From Frankiales bacterium (GTDB lineage: Bacteria > Actinomycetota > Actinomycetes > Mycobacteriales > SCTD01): a stretch of 11,712 nucleotides of DNA. The position numbers and the translations under genes are program-made. Below the pieces are notes generated by a model. The model ran no database searches, was not told where the DNA came from, and saw only the letters and a list, made by a program, of their open reading frames with translations. Below are positions 1-6,907 of this stretch, piece by piece. Each line of letters opens with the position of its first letter. Positions within the stretch are counted from its first letter, which is position 1. The stretch is from assembly GCA_025464795.1 (NCBI GenBank), contig JAODNB010000086.1, positions 1 to 11,712 of the forward strand. The letters are read 5' to 3'.

Positions 1-395
1 CCGACCGGACGGTGCTGGAGAACATGCGCTCGTCCAGCCCCGACCTTCCGGAGGCAGAGGCCCGCAGGGTGCTCGGCTCCTTCCTGTTCTCGGGCGACGT
101 CGTGCACCAGGCCGCGGGCACGCTGTCTGGTGGCGAGAAGACCCGCCTTGCCCTGGCGACGCTCGTGGTCAGCGGCGCCAACGTGCTGCTGCTCGATGAG
201 CCCACCAACAACCTCGACCCCGCCTCCCGCGAAGAGGTGCTCTCGGCCCTCGCCTCGTACAAGGGGGCTGTGGTTCTCGTGACCCACGACGAGGGCGCGG
301 TGAAGGCGCTCGAGCCCGAGAAGGTCCTGCTGCTGCCCGACGGCGTCGAGGACCAGTGGTCCGATGCCCTTGCGGACCTCATCGCCCTAGCCTGA
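1..395 (+). CDS. ABC-F family ATPase, C-terminal fragment (5' end outside window)
   Basis: This is the end of the second nucleotide-binding domain of an ABC-F protein, a soluble family with two ATPase domains that acts on the ribosome in translation or antibiotic protection. The frame is open from base 3 (Asp-Arg-Thr-Val-Leu-Glu-Asn) to the TGA at 393-395. Visible motifs are the ABC signature LSGGEKTRLALA, the Walker B LLLDEPTNNLDP and the switch histidine in VTHDEGAV. The LDEPTNNLD form of Walker B is typical of ABC-F rather than transporter ATPases, and no membrane segment follows. The N-terminal domain, the inter-domain linker and any real start lie upstream of the window, so the subfamily (EttA, Uup or resistance type) cannot be decided. 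The next gene begins 4 bp after the stop in the same direction, so the two are probably cotranscribed. Confidence 0.9.
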   Translation, partial: DRTVLENMRSSSPDLPEAEARRVLGSFLFSGDVVHQAAGTLSGGEKTRLALATLVVSGANVLLLDEPTNNLDPASREEVLSALASYKGAVVLVTHDEGAVKALEPEKVLLLPDGVEDQWSDALADLIALA

Positions 396-399
396 CCGC

Positions 400-1353
400 A
401 TGCTGCCGCTGCTCGCCACCCAGGCCGCCGCGGCGCGCGAGCTCTTGAGCCCTGAGGTCCTGGCCTACATCGAGGACGGTGGGGTCGCCGTCACCGAGGC
501 CGCCACGGCCTGGGCCTCGATGCGACTGCTGCCGCGCGTCCTGCGCGACGTGTCGTCCGTCGACACCTCGCTCACCCTGTGCGGCTCCCAGCTGTCGACC
601 CCCGTTCTGGTCGCCCCGACCGCCTTCCACGGGCGGGTCCACCCCGAGGGGGAGGCCGCGACCTCAAGGGGTGCTGCCGAAGCCGGCTCCCTCATGGTCG
701 TGGCGACCCGCTCCGACCGACCGGTCACCGAGATGACGCCCCCGTTCTGGTGGCAGAGCTACGTGCTGCGTGACCGCGGGTTCACCCTCGAGCGCGCAGT
801 GCGGGCCCGGGACGCGGGCGCGTCCGCGATCGTCGTGACGGGGGACACGCCGTTCCTCGCGCCGCGCTCCGGCGGGTTGCGGGTGCCCTTGGGGGACCAG
901 GAGCAGGACCCGACGGCGACCTTCGCGGTGGTCGAGTGGTTGGCGTCTGAAACGGGTCTGCCGGTGCTCGTTAAAGGCGTGCTGCGGGGCGACGACGCGC
1001 GAGAGTGCCTGGCCTCAGGGGCTTCTGGGGTCATCGTCAGCAACCACGGGGGACGTCAGCTGGCCCGCGCGGCAACCACCGCGTCGGCTCTCGCCTCGGT
1101 GGTCGATGCCGTCGGGGGAGCAGTGCCCGTACTGGTCGACGGCGGTCTGCGGTCAGGGCTGGACGTGCTCTGCGCACTCGCCCTCGGGGCCACGGCGGTG
1201 CTTGTCGGCAAGCCGGTGCTCTACGCACTCGCCGTCGGCGGGTCCGCGGCCGTGACTGCCTGCCTGGACGCGCTGACCGCCGACCTCGCGACCGCGATGG
1301 GCCTGGCCGGTTGCGCGACACTCGCCGACGTCGACCGCTCCCTGCTGGCGTGA
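400..1353 (+). CDS. FMN-dependent alpha-hydroxy-acid oxidase/dehydrogenase family protein (lactate/glycolate oxidase type)
   Basis: A 317-residue TIM-barrel flavoenzyme of the family that oxidises L-2-hydroxy acids to 2-oxo acids. Visible family landmarks are PTAFH at residues 73-77, QSY at 119-121, TGDTP at 147-151, the FMN-contacting lysine in LVKGV near 192, the catalytic SNHGGRQL at 214-221 (His216 base, Arg219 substrate binding) and the phosphate-binding DGGLRSG (247-253) and LVGKP (268-272). It is shorter than the usual 350-390 residues. The missing part is the long loop between TGDTP and LVKGV, here only about 40 residues, so the active-site lid and possibly the substrate differ. The start is the ATG 4 bp after the ABC-F stop; an earlier start would overlap that gene. 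The family is secure; the substrate is not known, and the protein could use another electron acceptor than oxygen. Confidence 0.88.
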   Translation: MLPLLATQAAAARELLSPEVLAYIEDGGVAVTEAATAWASMRLLPRVLRDVSSVDTSLTLCGSQLSTPVLVAPTAFHGRVHPEGEAATSRGAAEAGSLMVVATRSDRPVTEMTPPFWWQSYVLRDRGFTLERAVRARDAGASAIVVTGDTPFLAPRSGGLRVPLGDQEQDPTATFAVVEWLASETGLPVLVKGVLRGDDARECLASGASGVIVSNHGGRQLARAATTASALASVVDAVGGAVPVLVDGGLRSGLDVLCALALGATAVLVGKPVLYALAVGGSAAVTACLDALTADLATAMGLAGCATLADVDRSLLA

Positions 1354-1360
1354 CAGCAGG
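1341..1360. terminator. 7-bp hairpin over the stop codon of the hydroxy-acid oxidase gene
   Basis: CCTGCTG (1341-1347) and CAGCAGG (1354-1360) form a perfect 7-bp stem around a 6-nt loop that contains the TGA stop. There is no following T run in either direction, so it is at best a non-canonical terminator between this gene and the convergent MFS gene, whose stop lies 41 bp further on. The pairing is seen directly; the role is a guess. The rest of the 47-bp convergent gap shows no other structure. Confidence 0.35.
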
Positions 1361-1400
1361 CGACCACTGCACCTCCTACGAACGTGCGCAACTCGCCTCA

Positions 1401-2675
1401 TCACGTCCCGGCGGGCACGACGGGGAGGCGTTGGAGGCGGCGCAGGCCGCGCGAGAAAGCGACCGCCAGGCAGATGGCACCCGTCACGACCGAGGCGCCT
1501 ACAGCGGCCGGCCGGGTGCCCAACGAGGAGGAGAGCGGACCCACGAGCACATACCCCAACGGCATCAGCGTCAGCGAGCCCAGGTAGTCGAACGACGACA
1601 CCCGTGACTGGGCCGACGCGGGGATGCGCTCCTGCAGCGCGGTCTCCCAGAGGGTGAAGCAGAGGGCGACGCCCACCCCCGTCACGGCCTCGAACCCGGC
1701 GACCGCCCAGGTCGGCAGAGACGAGGCGCAGATGGCGGCCTGCGCGGAGGCGAGGCACAGGGTCGAGCCGATGGTGACGCCGGGCCGGGAGGGCTTCCAC
1801 CGGACGGCCAGGAGGCTGCCGGTGACCGCGCCGACTCCGAAGCCGGCCGTGATCCATCCCCACGAGGAGGCGCCGTCGCGGATGTCGTTCGCCACCTGGG
1901 GTCCCAGGACGAACAGGGCCGGCAGCACAAGTGCGTGGTAGGCGGAGAAGGCGATCAGCGTCGACCACACCCACGACCGGGTGCGCACCTCCCGCCAACC
2001 GCCGGCGAGGTCGGCCAAGAAGTGCCCGGGCTCGGCCTTCTCAGACGACCGCGGCCGCAGCGCGGACAGGGTCGCCGCGCTGACCGCGAACGTGGCTGCG
2101 TCGACGGCCAGCGCGCCACCCGGACCAAGGACGATCACGAGCACACCGGCGAGCGCCGGAGCAAGGACCATGCTCAGGTTCGTGCTCAGGGAGAGCAGGG
2201 CGTTCGCGGCCTGCTCGTCCCCGGCGTCGACCACCTGGGGAACGAGCCCGAGCATGGCCGGCCGGAAGAACGCCTCAGCCCCTCCATAGACCGCCTGGAG
2301 GACGACGAGGTTCGTCACCGTCGCATGATCTGTCAGCAGCACCGCGGCCGACGCGGCCTGAGCGAGGCCCCGCACCACGTCGGAGGCGAGCATCGTGAGC
2401 TGCCGCGGCAGCCGGTCCGCCATCACGCCGCCGACGAGGACGAACATCGCCAGCGAGAGGGCACTGGCGCCCAGTACCAGGCCGACGTCGCCGGCACCGG
2501 CGCCGGGGAGGGAGAGCACGGCGAACGGCATCGCGACCATGAACAGCCGGTCGCCCACGGCCGACAGCGCCTGGCCGACGAACAGCAGGCCGAACTGCCG
2601 GTGCCGCATGACCGATCTTCGGGTCGCGCCGACCTGCGGGGCCGGGTCTGCGGTGGTGCTGCTCTGGACGCTCAT
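1401..2675 (-). CDS. MFS exporter, EntS/MFS_3-like
   Basis: A 424-residue integral membrane protein of the major facilitator superfamily. A short polar N-terminus is followed by alternating hydrophobic stretches consistent with 12 helices. The first is FGLLFVGQALSAVGDRLFM, with the GD(R)xF pattern typical of MFS_3 exporters, and a motif-A-like VMADRLPRQL follows the second helix. Homologues of the EntS type expel siderophores, macrolides and other small molecules through proton antiport; the substrate here cannot be read from sequence. The start chosen is the ATG at 2675, which gives a 20-residue polar leader. A second in-frame ATG (MRHRQFGLLF, about 22 codons in) is possible, because neither start has a strong ribosome-binding site. 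The frame stays open far upstream, but that stretch is antisense to the acetyltransferase gene and is not coding. The gene is divergent from that acetyltransferase with a 36-bp gap. Confidence 0.88.
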   Translation of the reverse strand: MSVQSSTTADPAPQVGATRRSVMRHRQFGLLFVGQALSAVGDRLFMVAMPFAVLSLPGAGAGDVGLVLGASALSLAMFVLVGGVMADRLPRQLTMLASDVVRGLAQAASAAVLLTDHATVTNLVVLQAVYGGAEAFFRPAMLGLVPQVVDAGDEQAANALLSLSTNLSMVLAPALAGVLVIVLGPGGALAVDAATFAVSAATLSALRPRSSEKAEPGHFLADLAGGWREVRTRSWVWSTLIAFSAYHALVLPALFVLGPQVANDIRDGASSWGWITAGFGVGAVTGSLLAVRWKPSRPGVTIGSTLCLASAQAAICASSLPTWAVAGFEAVTGVGVALCFTLWETALQERIPASAQSRVSSFDYLGSLTLMPLGYVLVGPLSSSLGTRPAAVGASVVTGAICLAVAFSRGLRRLQRLPVVPAGT

Positions 2676-2711
2676 GGCCAGGGCATCGTCGCAGGGCGCG
2701 CAGGCCCAGGC
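2676..2711. promoter_or_regulatory. 36-bp divergent gap between the MFS exporter and GNAT genes
   Basis: Both genes must be initiated from this interval or from inside each other's 5' ends. I see no convincing -10 or -35 hexamer and no strong Shine-Dalgarno on either side; only an AGG 8-10 nt before the plus-strand ATG. The small size implies overlapping promoters or nearly leaderless transcripts. The start sites of both genes are therefore less certain than their identities. Confidence 0.35.
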
Positions 2712-3524
2712 ATGTTGTTTGATCGAGGGGTGCTGGAGCTCGACGACGACCGCCAGGCAGGACTCGCCGCGACCTTGGAGGAGGCTGCGCGGGTCCTGTC
2801 CGCGGTGCGCTACGGCCAGGCCTTCCGGCTCGGCCGGGCGCACGTGGTCCTCAACCCCGACAACCCGCTGGCGACAGCGAGCTTCGCGGCGGGCCTGGAC
2901 GGCGACCTCGGGATGGTCGAGCGCACCTTGCTCGCCCTGCCGCTGGTGTGGAAGGAGGCCGGCAAGCAGCAGGTCGTCGTGATGGCCAGCCCCTCCAGCG
3001 CGCCGGAGCTGGAGCTGCTGGCCGAGGAGTGCGGCTACGAGGCGGCCGAGGAGCACACGGCCATGCTGCTGACGGACCCCCTCCAGCTCGTCGACGGCGA
3101 GCCGGGGATCCTCGTGCGTCCGTTGCCCGAGGCAGATGAGGGTCGGGTGGGAGCTCTGATCGCGGAGGCCCACGACTGGGGGCCGAGGATCGCCGCACGC
3201 CTGCAGGTCGTGCAGGGCCATCGGCTCGACGACCCCCGCCACGTGGCCTTCGGCGCGTGGGAAGGCGGCGAGCTGGTCGGGGTCGCCACGGGTTTCCAGC
3301 ACGGGGAGACGGGTCAGGTCGTTCACGTCGCCGTGCGCCAGGGACACCGCAATCGGCGGTACGGGCGTGCGCTCGCCAGCTCGGTCGCGGCGGCCCTGCT
3401 GGCACGGGGCGCGGACGTCGTCTGGCTGAGCGCCGAGGCGGGAGGTCTCGTCGAGAGCTTCTTCGCGGGCCTCGGCTTCGAGCCGGCCTACGACATGACG
3501 ATGTTCACCAGTTCCGTGGGCTGA
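2712..3524 (+). CDS. GNAT family N-acetyltransferase
   Basis: A 270-residue protein whose C-terminal half is a GNAT domain, which transfers an acyl group from acyl-CoA to an amine. The fold is recognisable from ELVGVATGF (strand 4 region), VVHVAVRQGHRNRRYGRALAS at about 203-223 (strand 4 plus the acetyl-CoA phosphate-binding loop, an R-x-x-G-x-A form) and the terminal LVESFFAGLGFEPAYDMTMF. The first 120 residues are not GNAT-like by eye. They carry alternating helices and strands such as QQVVVMASPSSAPELELLAEECGYE, which may be a degenerate tandem acetyltransferase half. The ATG at 2712 is the first start after the divergent MFS gene; the ribosome-binding site is weak. The substrate is unknown. 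Pairing with an exporter hints at small-molecule detoxification, but this is inference. Confidence 0.82.
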   Translation: MLFDRGVLELDDDRQAGLAATLEEAARVLSAVRYGQAFRLGRAHVVLNPDNPLATASFAAGLDGDLGMVERTLLALPLVWKEAGKQQVVVMASPSSAPELELLAEECGYEAAEEHTAMLLTDPLQLVDGEPGILVRPLPEADEGRVGALIAEAHDWGPRIAARLQVVQGHRLDDPRHVAFGAWEGGELVGVATGFQHGETGQVVHVAVRQGHRNRRYGRALASSVAAALLARGADVVWLSAEAGGLVESFFAGLGFEPAYDMTMFTSSVG

Positions 3525-3526
3525 AT

Positions 3527-3540
3527 CCGGTTCAAACCGG
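3527..3540. repeat. Inverted repeat CCGGTT-CA-AACCGG after the GNAT stop
   Basis: Two perfect 6-nt arms separated by 2 nt, lying 2 bp past the GNAT stop and 59 bp before the next gene. With a 2-nt loop it cannot make a good RNA hairpin as written, so a protein-binding site is more natural than a terminator. It may belong to the leader of the small HTH gene. Only the symmetry is observed. Confidence 0.4.
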
Positions 3541-3563
3541 TCACGGCGAGGTAGGGGGACGAT

Positions 3564-3578
3564 CACGGAGATCCCGTG
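3564..3578. promoter_or_regulatory. Inverted repeat CACGG-N5-CCGTG upstream of the HTH gene
   Basis: A 15-bp dyad (arms 3564-3568 and 3574-3578) sits just upstream of the ribosome-binding site of the small HTH gene. Its size fits a dimeric repressor operator, possibly bound by the HTH protein itself. It could equally fold as a small mRNA hairpin next to the Shine-Dalgarno. The symmetry is seen; the function is inferred. Confidence 0.35.
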
Positions 3579-3581
3579 CTT

Positions 3582-3589
3582 GAGGAAGG
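3582..3589 (+). promoter_or_regulatory. Ribosome-binding site GAGGAAGG supporting a GTG start
   Basis: A purine-rich GAGGAAGG lies 9 nt upstream of the GTG at 3599. No ATG is available near the protein's N-terminus in this frame, so this site decides the GTG start of the small HTH gene. Confidence 0.65.
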
Positions 3590-3598
3590 GAAAGCGAC

Positions 3599-3808
3599 GT
3601 GGTCGAGCTCAAGAAGGGCAGCCGAGTCACCGGAGGTGACCGCGACAGCCTCACCTCCTCGCTCCGCAAGAAGTACGAAGGTGGCTCGAGCATCCGCGCT
3701 CTCGCGGAGGAGTCCGGCCGGTCGTACGGGTTCGTGCACCGCATCTTGAGCGAGTCCGGAGCCAGCCTCCGCGGCCGCGGCGGCGCCACGCGCGGCAAGC
3801 GGCCCTGA
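3599..3808 (+). CDS. Small helix-turn-helix DNA-binding protein
   Basis: A 69-residue basic protein with one helix-turn-helix at about residues 18-53: a first helix around SLTSSLRKKYEG, then IRALAEESG (turn) RSYGFVHRILSESG as recognition helix, and an Arg/Gly/Lys-rich tail. The pattern resembles resolvase/Hin-type HTHs and a class of small actinobacterial regulators; I recall a similar small protein in M. tuberculosis (Rv1473A) near an ABC-F gene, and an ABC-F gene also lies 3.2 kb upstream here. It has no effector or dimerisation domain. The start is a GTG with a good Shine-Dalgarno. Two inverted repeats in its 74-bp leader suggest autoregulation. It ends 15 bp before the acyl-CoA dehydrogenase, whose own -10-like element lies in that gap. 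Target genes are unknown. Confidence 0.8.
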   Translation: MVELKKGSRVTGGDRDSLTSSLRKKYEGGSSIRALAEESGRSYGFVHRILSESGASLRGRGGATRGKRP

Positions 3809-3811
3809 CAC

Positions 3812-3817
3812 TAGGCT
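3812..3817 (+). promoter_or_regulatory. -10 element TAGGCT for a leaderless acyl-CoA dehydrogenase transcript
   Basis: TAGGCT matches the actinobacterial TANNNT -10 consensus and ends exactly 6 nt before the ATG at 3824, which places transcription start at or next to the A of the start codon. No Shine-Dalgarno with proper spacing is present; the GAGG here is only 2 nt from the ATG. The gene can therefore be transcribed independently of the HTH gene upstream. Confidence 0.6.
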
Positions 3818-3823
3818 GAGGTC

Positions 3824-4978
3824 ATGGATCTCAGCCTGAGCCCGGAGCAGGATGCCGTTCGCAAGGCGGTCAAGGAGTGGGTGGACGACGTCGTCAGTCC
3901 TCGCGCTCTGCAGAACGACCGCGAGGAGCGGTTCCCGCAGGAGGCGCTCGACGGGCTGCGGTCCACCGGCTTCATCGGGCTGTCGATCCCGGAGCAGTTC
4001 GGCGGTGGTGGCGGAGATCCCCTGTCCTACGTGCTGTTCATCGAGGAGCTCGGCCGCGGGGACGCGAACGTCCGCTCCATCGTCAGCGTCCACCTGGGCC
4101 TGGTCGCCGGTTCGATCGACCGCTGGGGCACGCAGGAGCAGAAGGACGAGTGGCTGCCCCGCATGGCGACCGGCGAGGTCCTGGGGTGCTTCGGGCTCAC
4201 CGAGCCCGACTACGGCTCGAACCCAGCCGACCTGCAGGCGACAGCCGTGAAGCAGCCGGACGGCTCCTACGTCCTCAACGGGACGAAGATCTTCATCACC
4301 AACGGGACCATCGCCGGCGTCACCCTGTTCATGGCACGTACGGGTGGGCCTGGCGCCCGAGGAGTGTCCGCCTTCCTGGTGCCGAACGACACTCCCGGGT
4401 TCGAGGCCCGCAAGATCCACGGCAAGCTCGGCCTGCGGTCCTGCGACACCGCCGAGCTGGTCCTGCGGGACGTGCGCGTCCCGGCTGGTGCTCTGCTGGG
4501 GGGCGAGGAGGGCAAGGGCATCCGCGTCGCCCTCACGGCGCTCAACGACGGTCGGATGTCCCTGGGCGCCTCCTGCACCGGCCTCGCGCAGGCTGCGCTC
4601 GACACCATGGTGGCCTACACCACCCAGCGGACCCAGTTCGGCAAGGTCATTGCCGGCCACCAGCTCGTCCAGGAGCTCATTGCGGACACCGCAGTGGAGG
4701 TCGACTGCGCGCGCCTGCTGACGTGGCGCGTGGCCGATCTGAAGACCCGAGGCGAGGACTACTCCCTCGCTGCCTCCAAGGCCAAGTACTACGCCTCGGA
4801 GGCCTCTGTCCGGGCGGCGAACAGCTGCGTCCAGGCGCACGGTGGATACGGGTACATCGATGAGTACCCGGCCGGGAAGTACCTGCGCGATGCGCGCGTT
4901 ACGACTCTGTACGAGGGCACCTCACAGATCCAGAAGCTCATCATCGGGCGAGCACTGACCGGAATCAGCGCCTTCTAG
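3824..4978 (+). CDS. Acyl-CoA dehydrogenase
   Basis: A full-length 384-residue FAD flavoenzyme that introduces a trans-2,3 double bond into acyl-CoA thioesters and passes electrons to electron-transfer flavoprotein. The N-terminal helical domain begins MDLSLSPEQDAVRK. The middle beta domain carries GCFGLTEPDYGSNPADL (121-137), and the FAD/substrate region includes TQRTQFGKVIAGHQLVQ (267-283) and AHGGYGYIDEYPAGKYLRD (338-356). The catalytic base is Glu364 in TLYEGTSQIQ. The GSN where most relatives have GSD, and the CFGLTEP context, recall glutaryl-CoA or short/branched-chain enzymes, but chain-length specificity cannot be assigned. The start follows the leaderless -10 element. The ABC exporter begins 15 bp downstream with a strong Shine-Dalgarno, so the two are probably cotranscribed. 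Confidence 0.95.
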   Translation: MDLSLSPEQDAVRKAVKEWVDDVVSPRALQNDREERFPQEALDGLRSTGFIGLSIPEQFGGGGGDPLSYVLFIEELGRGDANVRSIVSVHLGLVAGSIDRWGTQEQKDEWLPRMATGEVLGCFGLTEPDYGSNPADLQATAVKQPDGSYVLNGTKIFITNGTIAGVTLFMARTGGPGARGVSAFLVPNDTPGFEARKIHGKLGLRSCDTAELVLRDVRVPAGALLGGEEGKGIRVALTALNDGRMSLGASCTGLAQAALDTMVAYTTQRTQFGKVIAGHQLVQELIADTAVEVDCARLLTWRVADLKTRGEDYSLAASKAKYYASEASVRAANSCVQAHGGYGYIDEYPAGKYLRDARVTTLYEGTSQIQKLIIGRALTGISAF

Positions 4979-4981
4979 CTC

Positions 4982-4987
4982 AGGAGG
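4982..4987 (+). promoter_or_regulatory. Strong Shine-Dalgarno AGGAGG for the ABC exporter
   Basis: AGGAGG is 6 nt upstream of the ATG at 4994 and 3 nt after the acyl-CoA dehydrogenase stop. It fixes the exporter start and contrasts with the leaderless gene just upstream, as expected for an internal gene of an operon. Confidence 0.8.
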
Positions 4988-4993
4988 CGCTGC

Positions 4994-6907
4994 ATGTCAG
5001 GACCGATGGGACCGGCTGGTCCCATGCAGATGATGCGGTCGTTCTCGCGCGACCCGTCGGTCGTCGGCAAGAAGCTCGCGCCGGGGACGGTCCGTCGCAT
5101 CGGGCGCTTCGCCTCGCCGTACAAGCGCGACCTCACGGTCTTCCTCGTCCTGATCGTGGTCGATGCACTGGTCGCCGTCGCGAACCCGCTCATCTTCCGG
5201 CACATCATCGACAAGGGCATCGGCAAGAACCCGCCGGCGACCGGCCACACCGATGTCGTGCTGGCGATGGCGCTGCTGCTGCTGGGTCTCGCACTGTTCG
5301 ACGCCGTCCTCGGCCTGGCGCAGCGCTGGTACTCCGCGCGCATCGGGGAGGGCCTCATCTACGACATGCGCTCGCAGGTGTACGCGCACGTGCAGCGCCA
5401 GCCCATCGCCTTCTTCACCCGCACCCAGACCGGCGCCCTGATCTCGCGCCTCAACAACGACGTGCTCGGTGCCCAGCAGGCCTTCACAGGCACCCTGTCC
5501 AACGTCGTCAGCAACGCCATCGGCGTCGTCACGACCCTCGTCGCGATGCTGTTCCTGTCGTGGCAGATCACCTTGCTCGCCCTGGTGCTGCTGCCGGTGT
5601 TCATCGTGCCGGCGAGGCTGCTCGGCACGAAGCTGCAGGAGATGACGCGCGAGAGCTACGCGCTGAACGCGCAGATGAACACCACCATGACCGAGCGCTT
5701 CAACGTCTCCGGTGCGCTGCTCGTGAAGCTGTTCGGCCGGCCCGAGGTCGAGGACGGGGACTTCCGCGAGAAGGCAGGTCGGGTCCGCGACATCGGGATC
5801 ACCTCGGCCATGCTGGGGCGGATCTTCTTCGTCTCGCTGACGCTCGTGGCCTCGCTGGCCACCGCCCTGGTCTACGGGGTGGGCGGGACGCTCGCCGCAG
5901 AGGGCTCCTTCTCGGTCGGCACCCTCATCGCGCTGTCGTCCTACCTGACGCGCCTGTACGGGCCGCTCACCGCGCTGTCCAACGTGCGGGTCGACGTCAT
6001 GACCGCGCTCGTGTCGTTCGAGCGCGTCTTCGAGGTGCTCGACCTGAAGCCGATGGTGGCGGACTCGCCCGATGCCGTTGACCTTCCGAAGCAGGCGCTC
6101 GCCATCGACTTCGACGACGTGCGCTTCCGCTACCCGCGCGCCGAGGAGGTGTCCCTGGCCTCGCTCGAGTCGGTCGCCGTGCTGGACAACACCGAGCCGC
6201 AGCAGGTGCTGCACGGCATCAGCTTCCACGCCGAGCCGGGGTCGCTGACCGCTCTCGTCGGCCCTTCCGGTGCCGGCAAGACGACGATCAGCCAGCTCGT
6301 CACGCGCATGTACGACGTGCAAGAGGGCTCCGTCCGCATCGGTGGACGGGACGTGCGGGACGTGACGCTGCAGTCCCTGCGGGACGTCGTCGGTGTCGTG
6401 ACGCAGGACGCGCACATGTTCCACGACTCGATCCGTGCCAACTTGGCCTACGCGGCCCCGGCGGCGACGGACGAGGAGCTGTGGGAGGCGCTGGAGCGGG
6501 CCCAGGTCGGCCCCCTGGTCCGCTCGCTGCCCGACGGTCTCGACACGGTGGTCGGCGACCGCGGGTACCGTCTGTCCGGCGGGGAGAAGCAGCGGATGGC
6601 GATCGCCCGGCTGCTGCTGAAGGCTCCTGGTGTCGTGGTCCTCGACGAGGCCACCGCTCACCTGGACTCGGAGTCGGAAGCCGCCGTCCAGCGGGCGCTG
6701 TCCACCGCTCTCGAGGGGCGCACCTCACTGGTCATCGCGCACCGGCTCTCCACCGTTCGCGACGCCGACCAGATCCTCGTGATCGAGGACGGCCGGATCG
6801 TCGAGCAGGGAACTCACGACCAGCTGCTGGCTGTCGACGGCCTGTTCGCGGAGCTCTACCGCACCCAGTTCCGCGGGCAGGAGATCGACTTCGTCGAGCC
6901 CGTCTAG
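4994..6907 (+). CDS. ABC exporter, fused transmembrane and ATPase domains (MsbA/MDR type)
   Basis: A 637-residue half-transporter expected to work as a homo- or heterodimer in the cytoplasmic membrane. The N-terminus is methionine-rich (GPMGPAGPMQMM), then six hydrophobic segments fill residues about 47-320 (for example LTVFLVLIVVDALVAVANPL at 47-66 and VVLAMALLLLGLALFDAVLG at 88-107). The nucleotide-binding domain has Walker A GPSGAGKT (423-430), Q-loop VVTQDAHMF (468-476), signature LSGGEKQR (527-534), Walker B VVVLDEATAHLD (547-558) and H-loop His583. All catalytic residues are present. Between the first strand (VRFRYP) and QQVLHGISF there is an extra segment of about 20 residues (383-404). 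Substrate unknown: lipid, peptide or drug are all possible. It overlaps the convergent downstream gene at a shared CTAG. Confidence 0.95.
   Translation: MSGPMGPAGPMQMMRSFSRDPSVVGKKLAPGTVRRIGRFASPYKRDLTVFLVLIVVDALVAVANPLIFRHIIDKGIGKNPPATGHTDVVLAMALLLLGLALFDAVLGLAQRWYSARIGEGLIYDMRSQVYAHVQRQPIAFFTRTQTGALISRLNNDVLGAQQAFTGTLSNVVSNAIGVVTTLVAMLFLSWQITLLALVLLPVFIVPARLLGTKLQEMTRESYALNAQMNTTMTERFNVSGALLVKLFGRPEVEDGDFREKAGRVRDIGITSAMLGRIFFVSLTLVASLATALVYGVGGTLAAEGSFSVGTLIALSSYLTRLYGPLTALSNVRVDVMTALVSFERVFEVLDLKPMVADSPDAVDLPKQALAIDFDDVRFRYPRAEEVSLASLESVAVLDNTEPQQVLHGISFHAEPGSLTALVGPSGAGKTTISQLVTRMYDVQEGSVRIGGRDVRDVTLQSLRDVVGVVTQDAHMFHDSIRANLAYAAPAATDEELWEALERAQVGPLVRSLPDGLDTVVGDRGYRLSGGEKQRMAIARLLLKAPGVVVLDEATAHLDSESEAAVQRALSTALEGRTSLVIAHRLSTVRDADQILVIEDGRIVEQGTHDQLLAVDGLFAELYRTQFRGQEIDFVEPV

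Noticed and set aside
1935..2711. Upstream extension of the GNAT reading frame to give 529 residues
   Set aside because: The extra 259 residues are exactly antisense to the MFS exporter and low-complexity. The protein-like part begins at the ATG at 2712.
2676..3566. Upstream extension of the MFS reading frame to 721 residues
   Set aside because: The extension is antisense to the GNAT gene and has no membrane or domain features; the exporter begins at 2675 or slightly inside.
3563..4840. 425-codon open frame antisense to the acyl-CoA dehydrogenase
   Set aside because: No recognisable domains; the composition is typical of antisense frames in high-GC DNA.
4997..6661. 554-codon open frame antisense to the ABC exporter
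   Set aside because: Translation is rich in His, Arg, Gln and Asp with no domain pattern. It is the usual mirror frame of a high-GC gene; the plus-strand exporter has every ABC motif.
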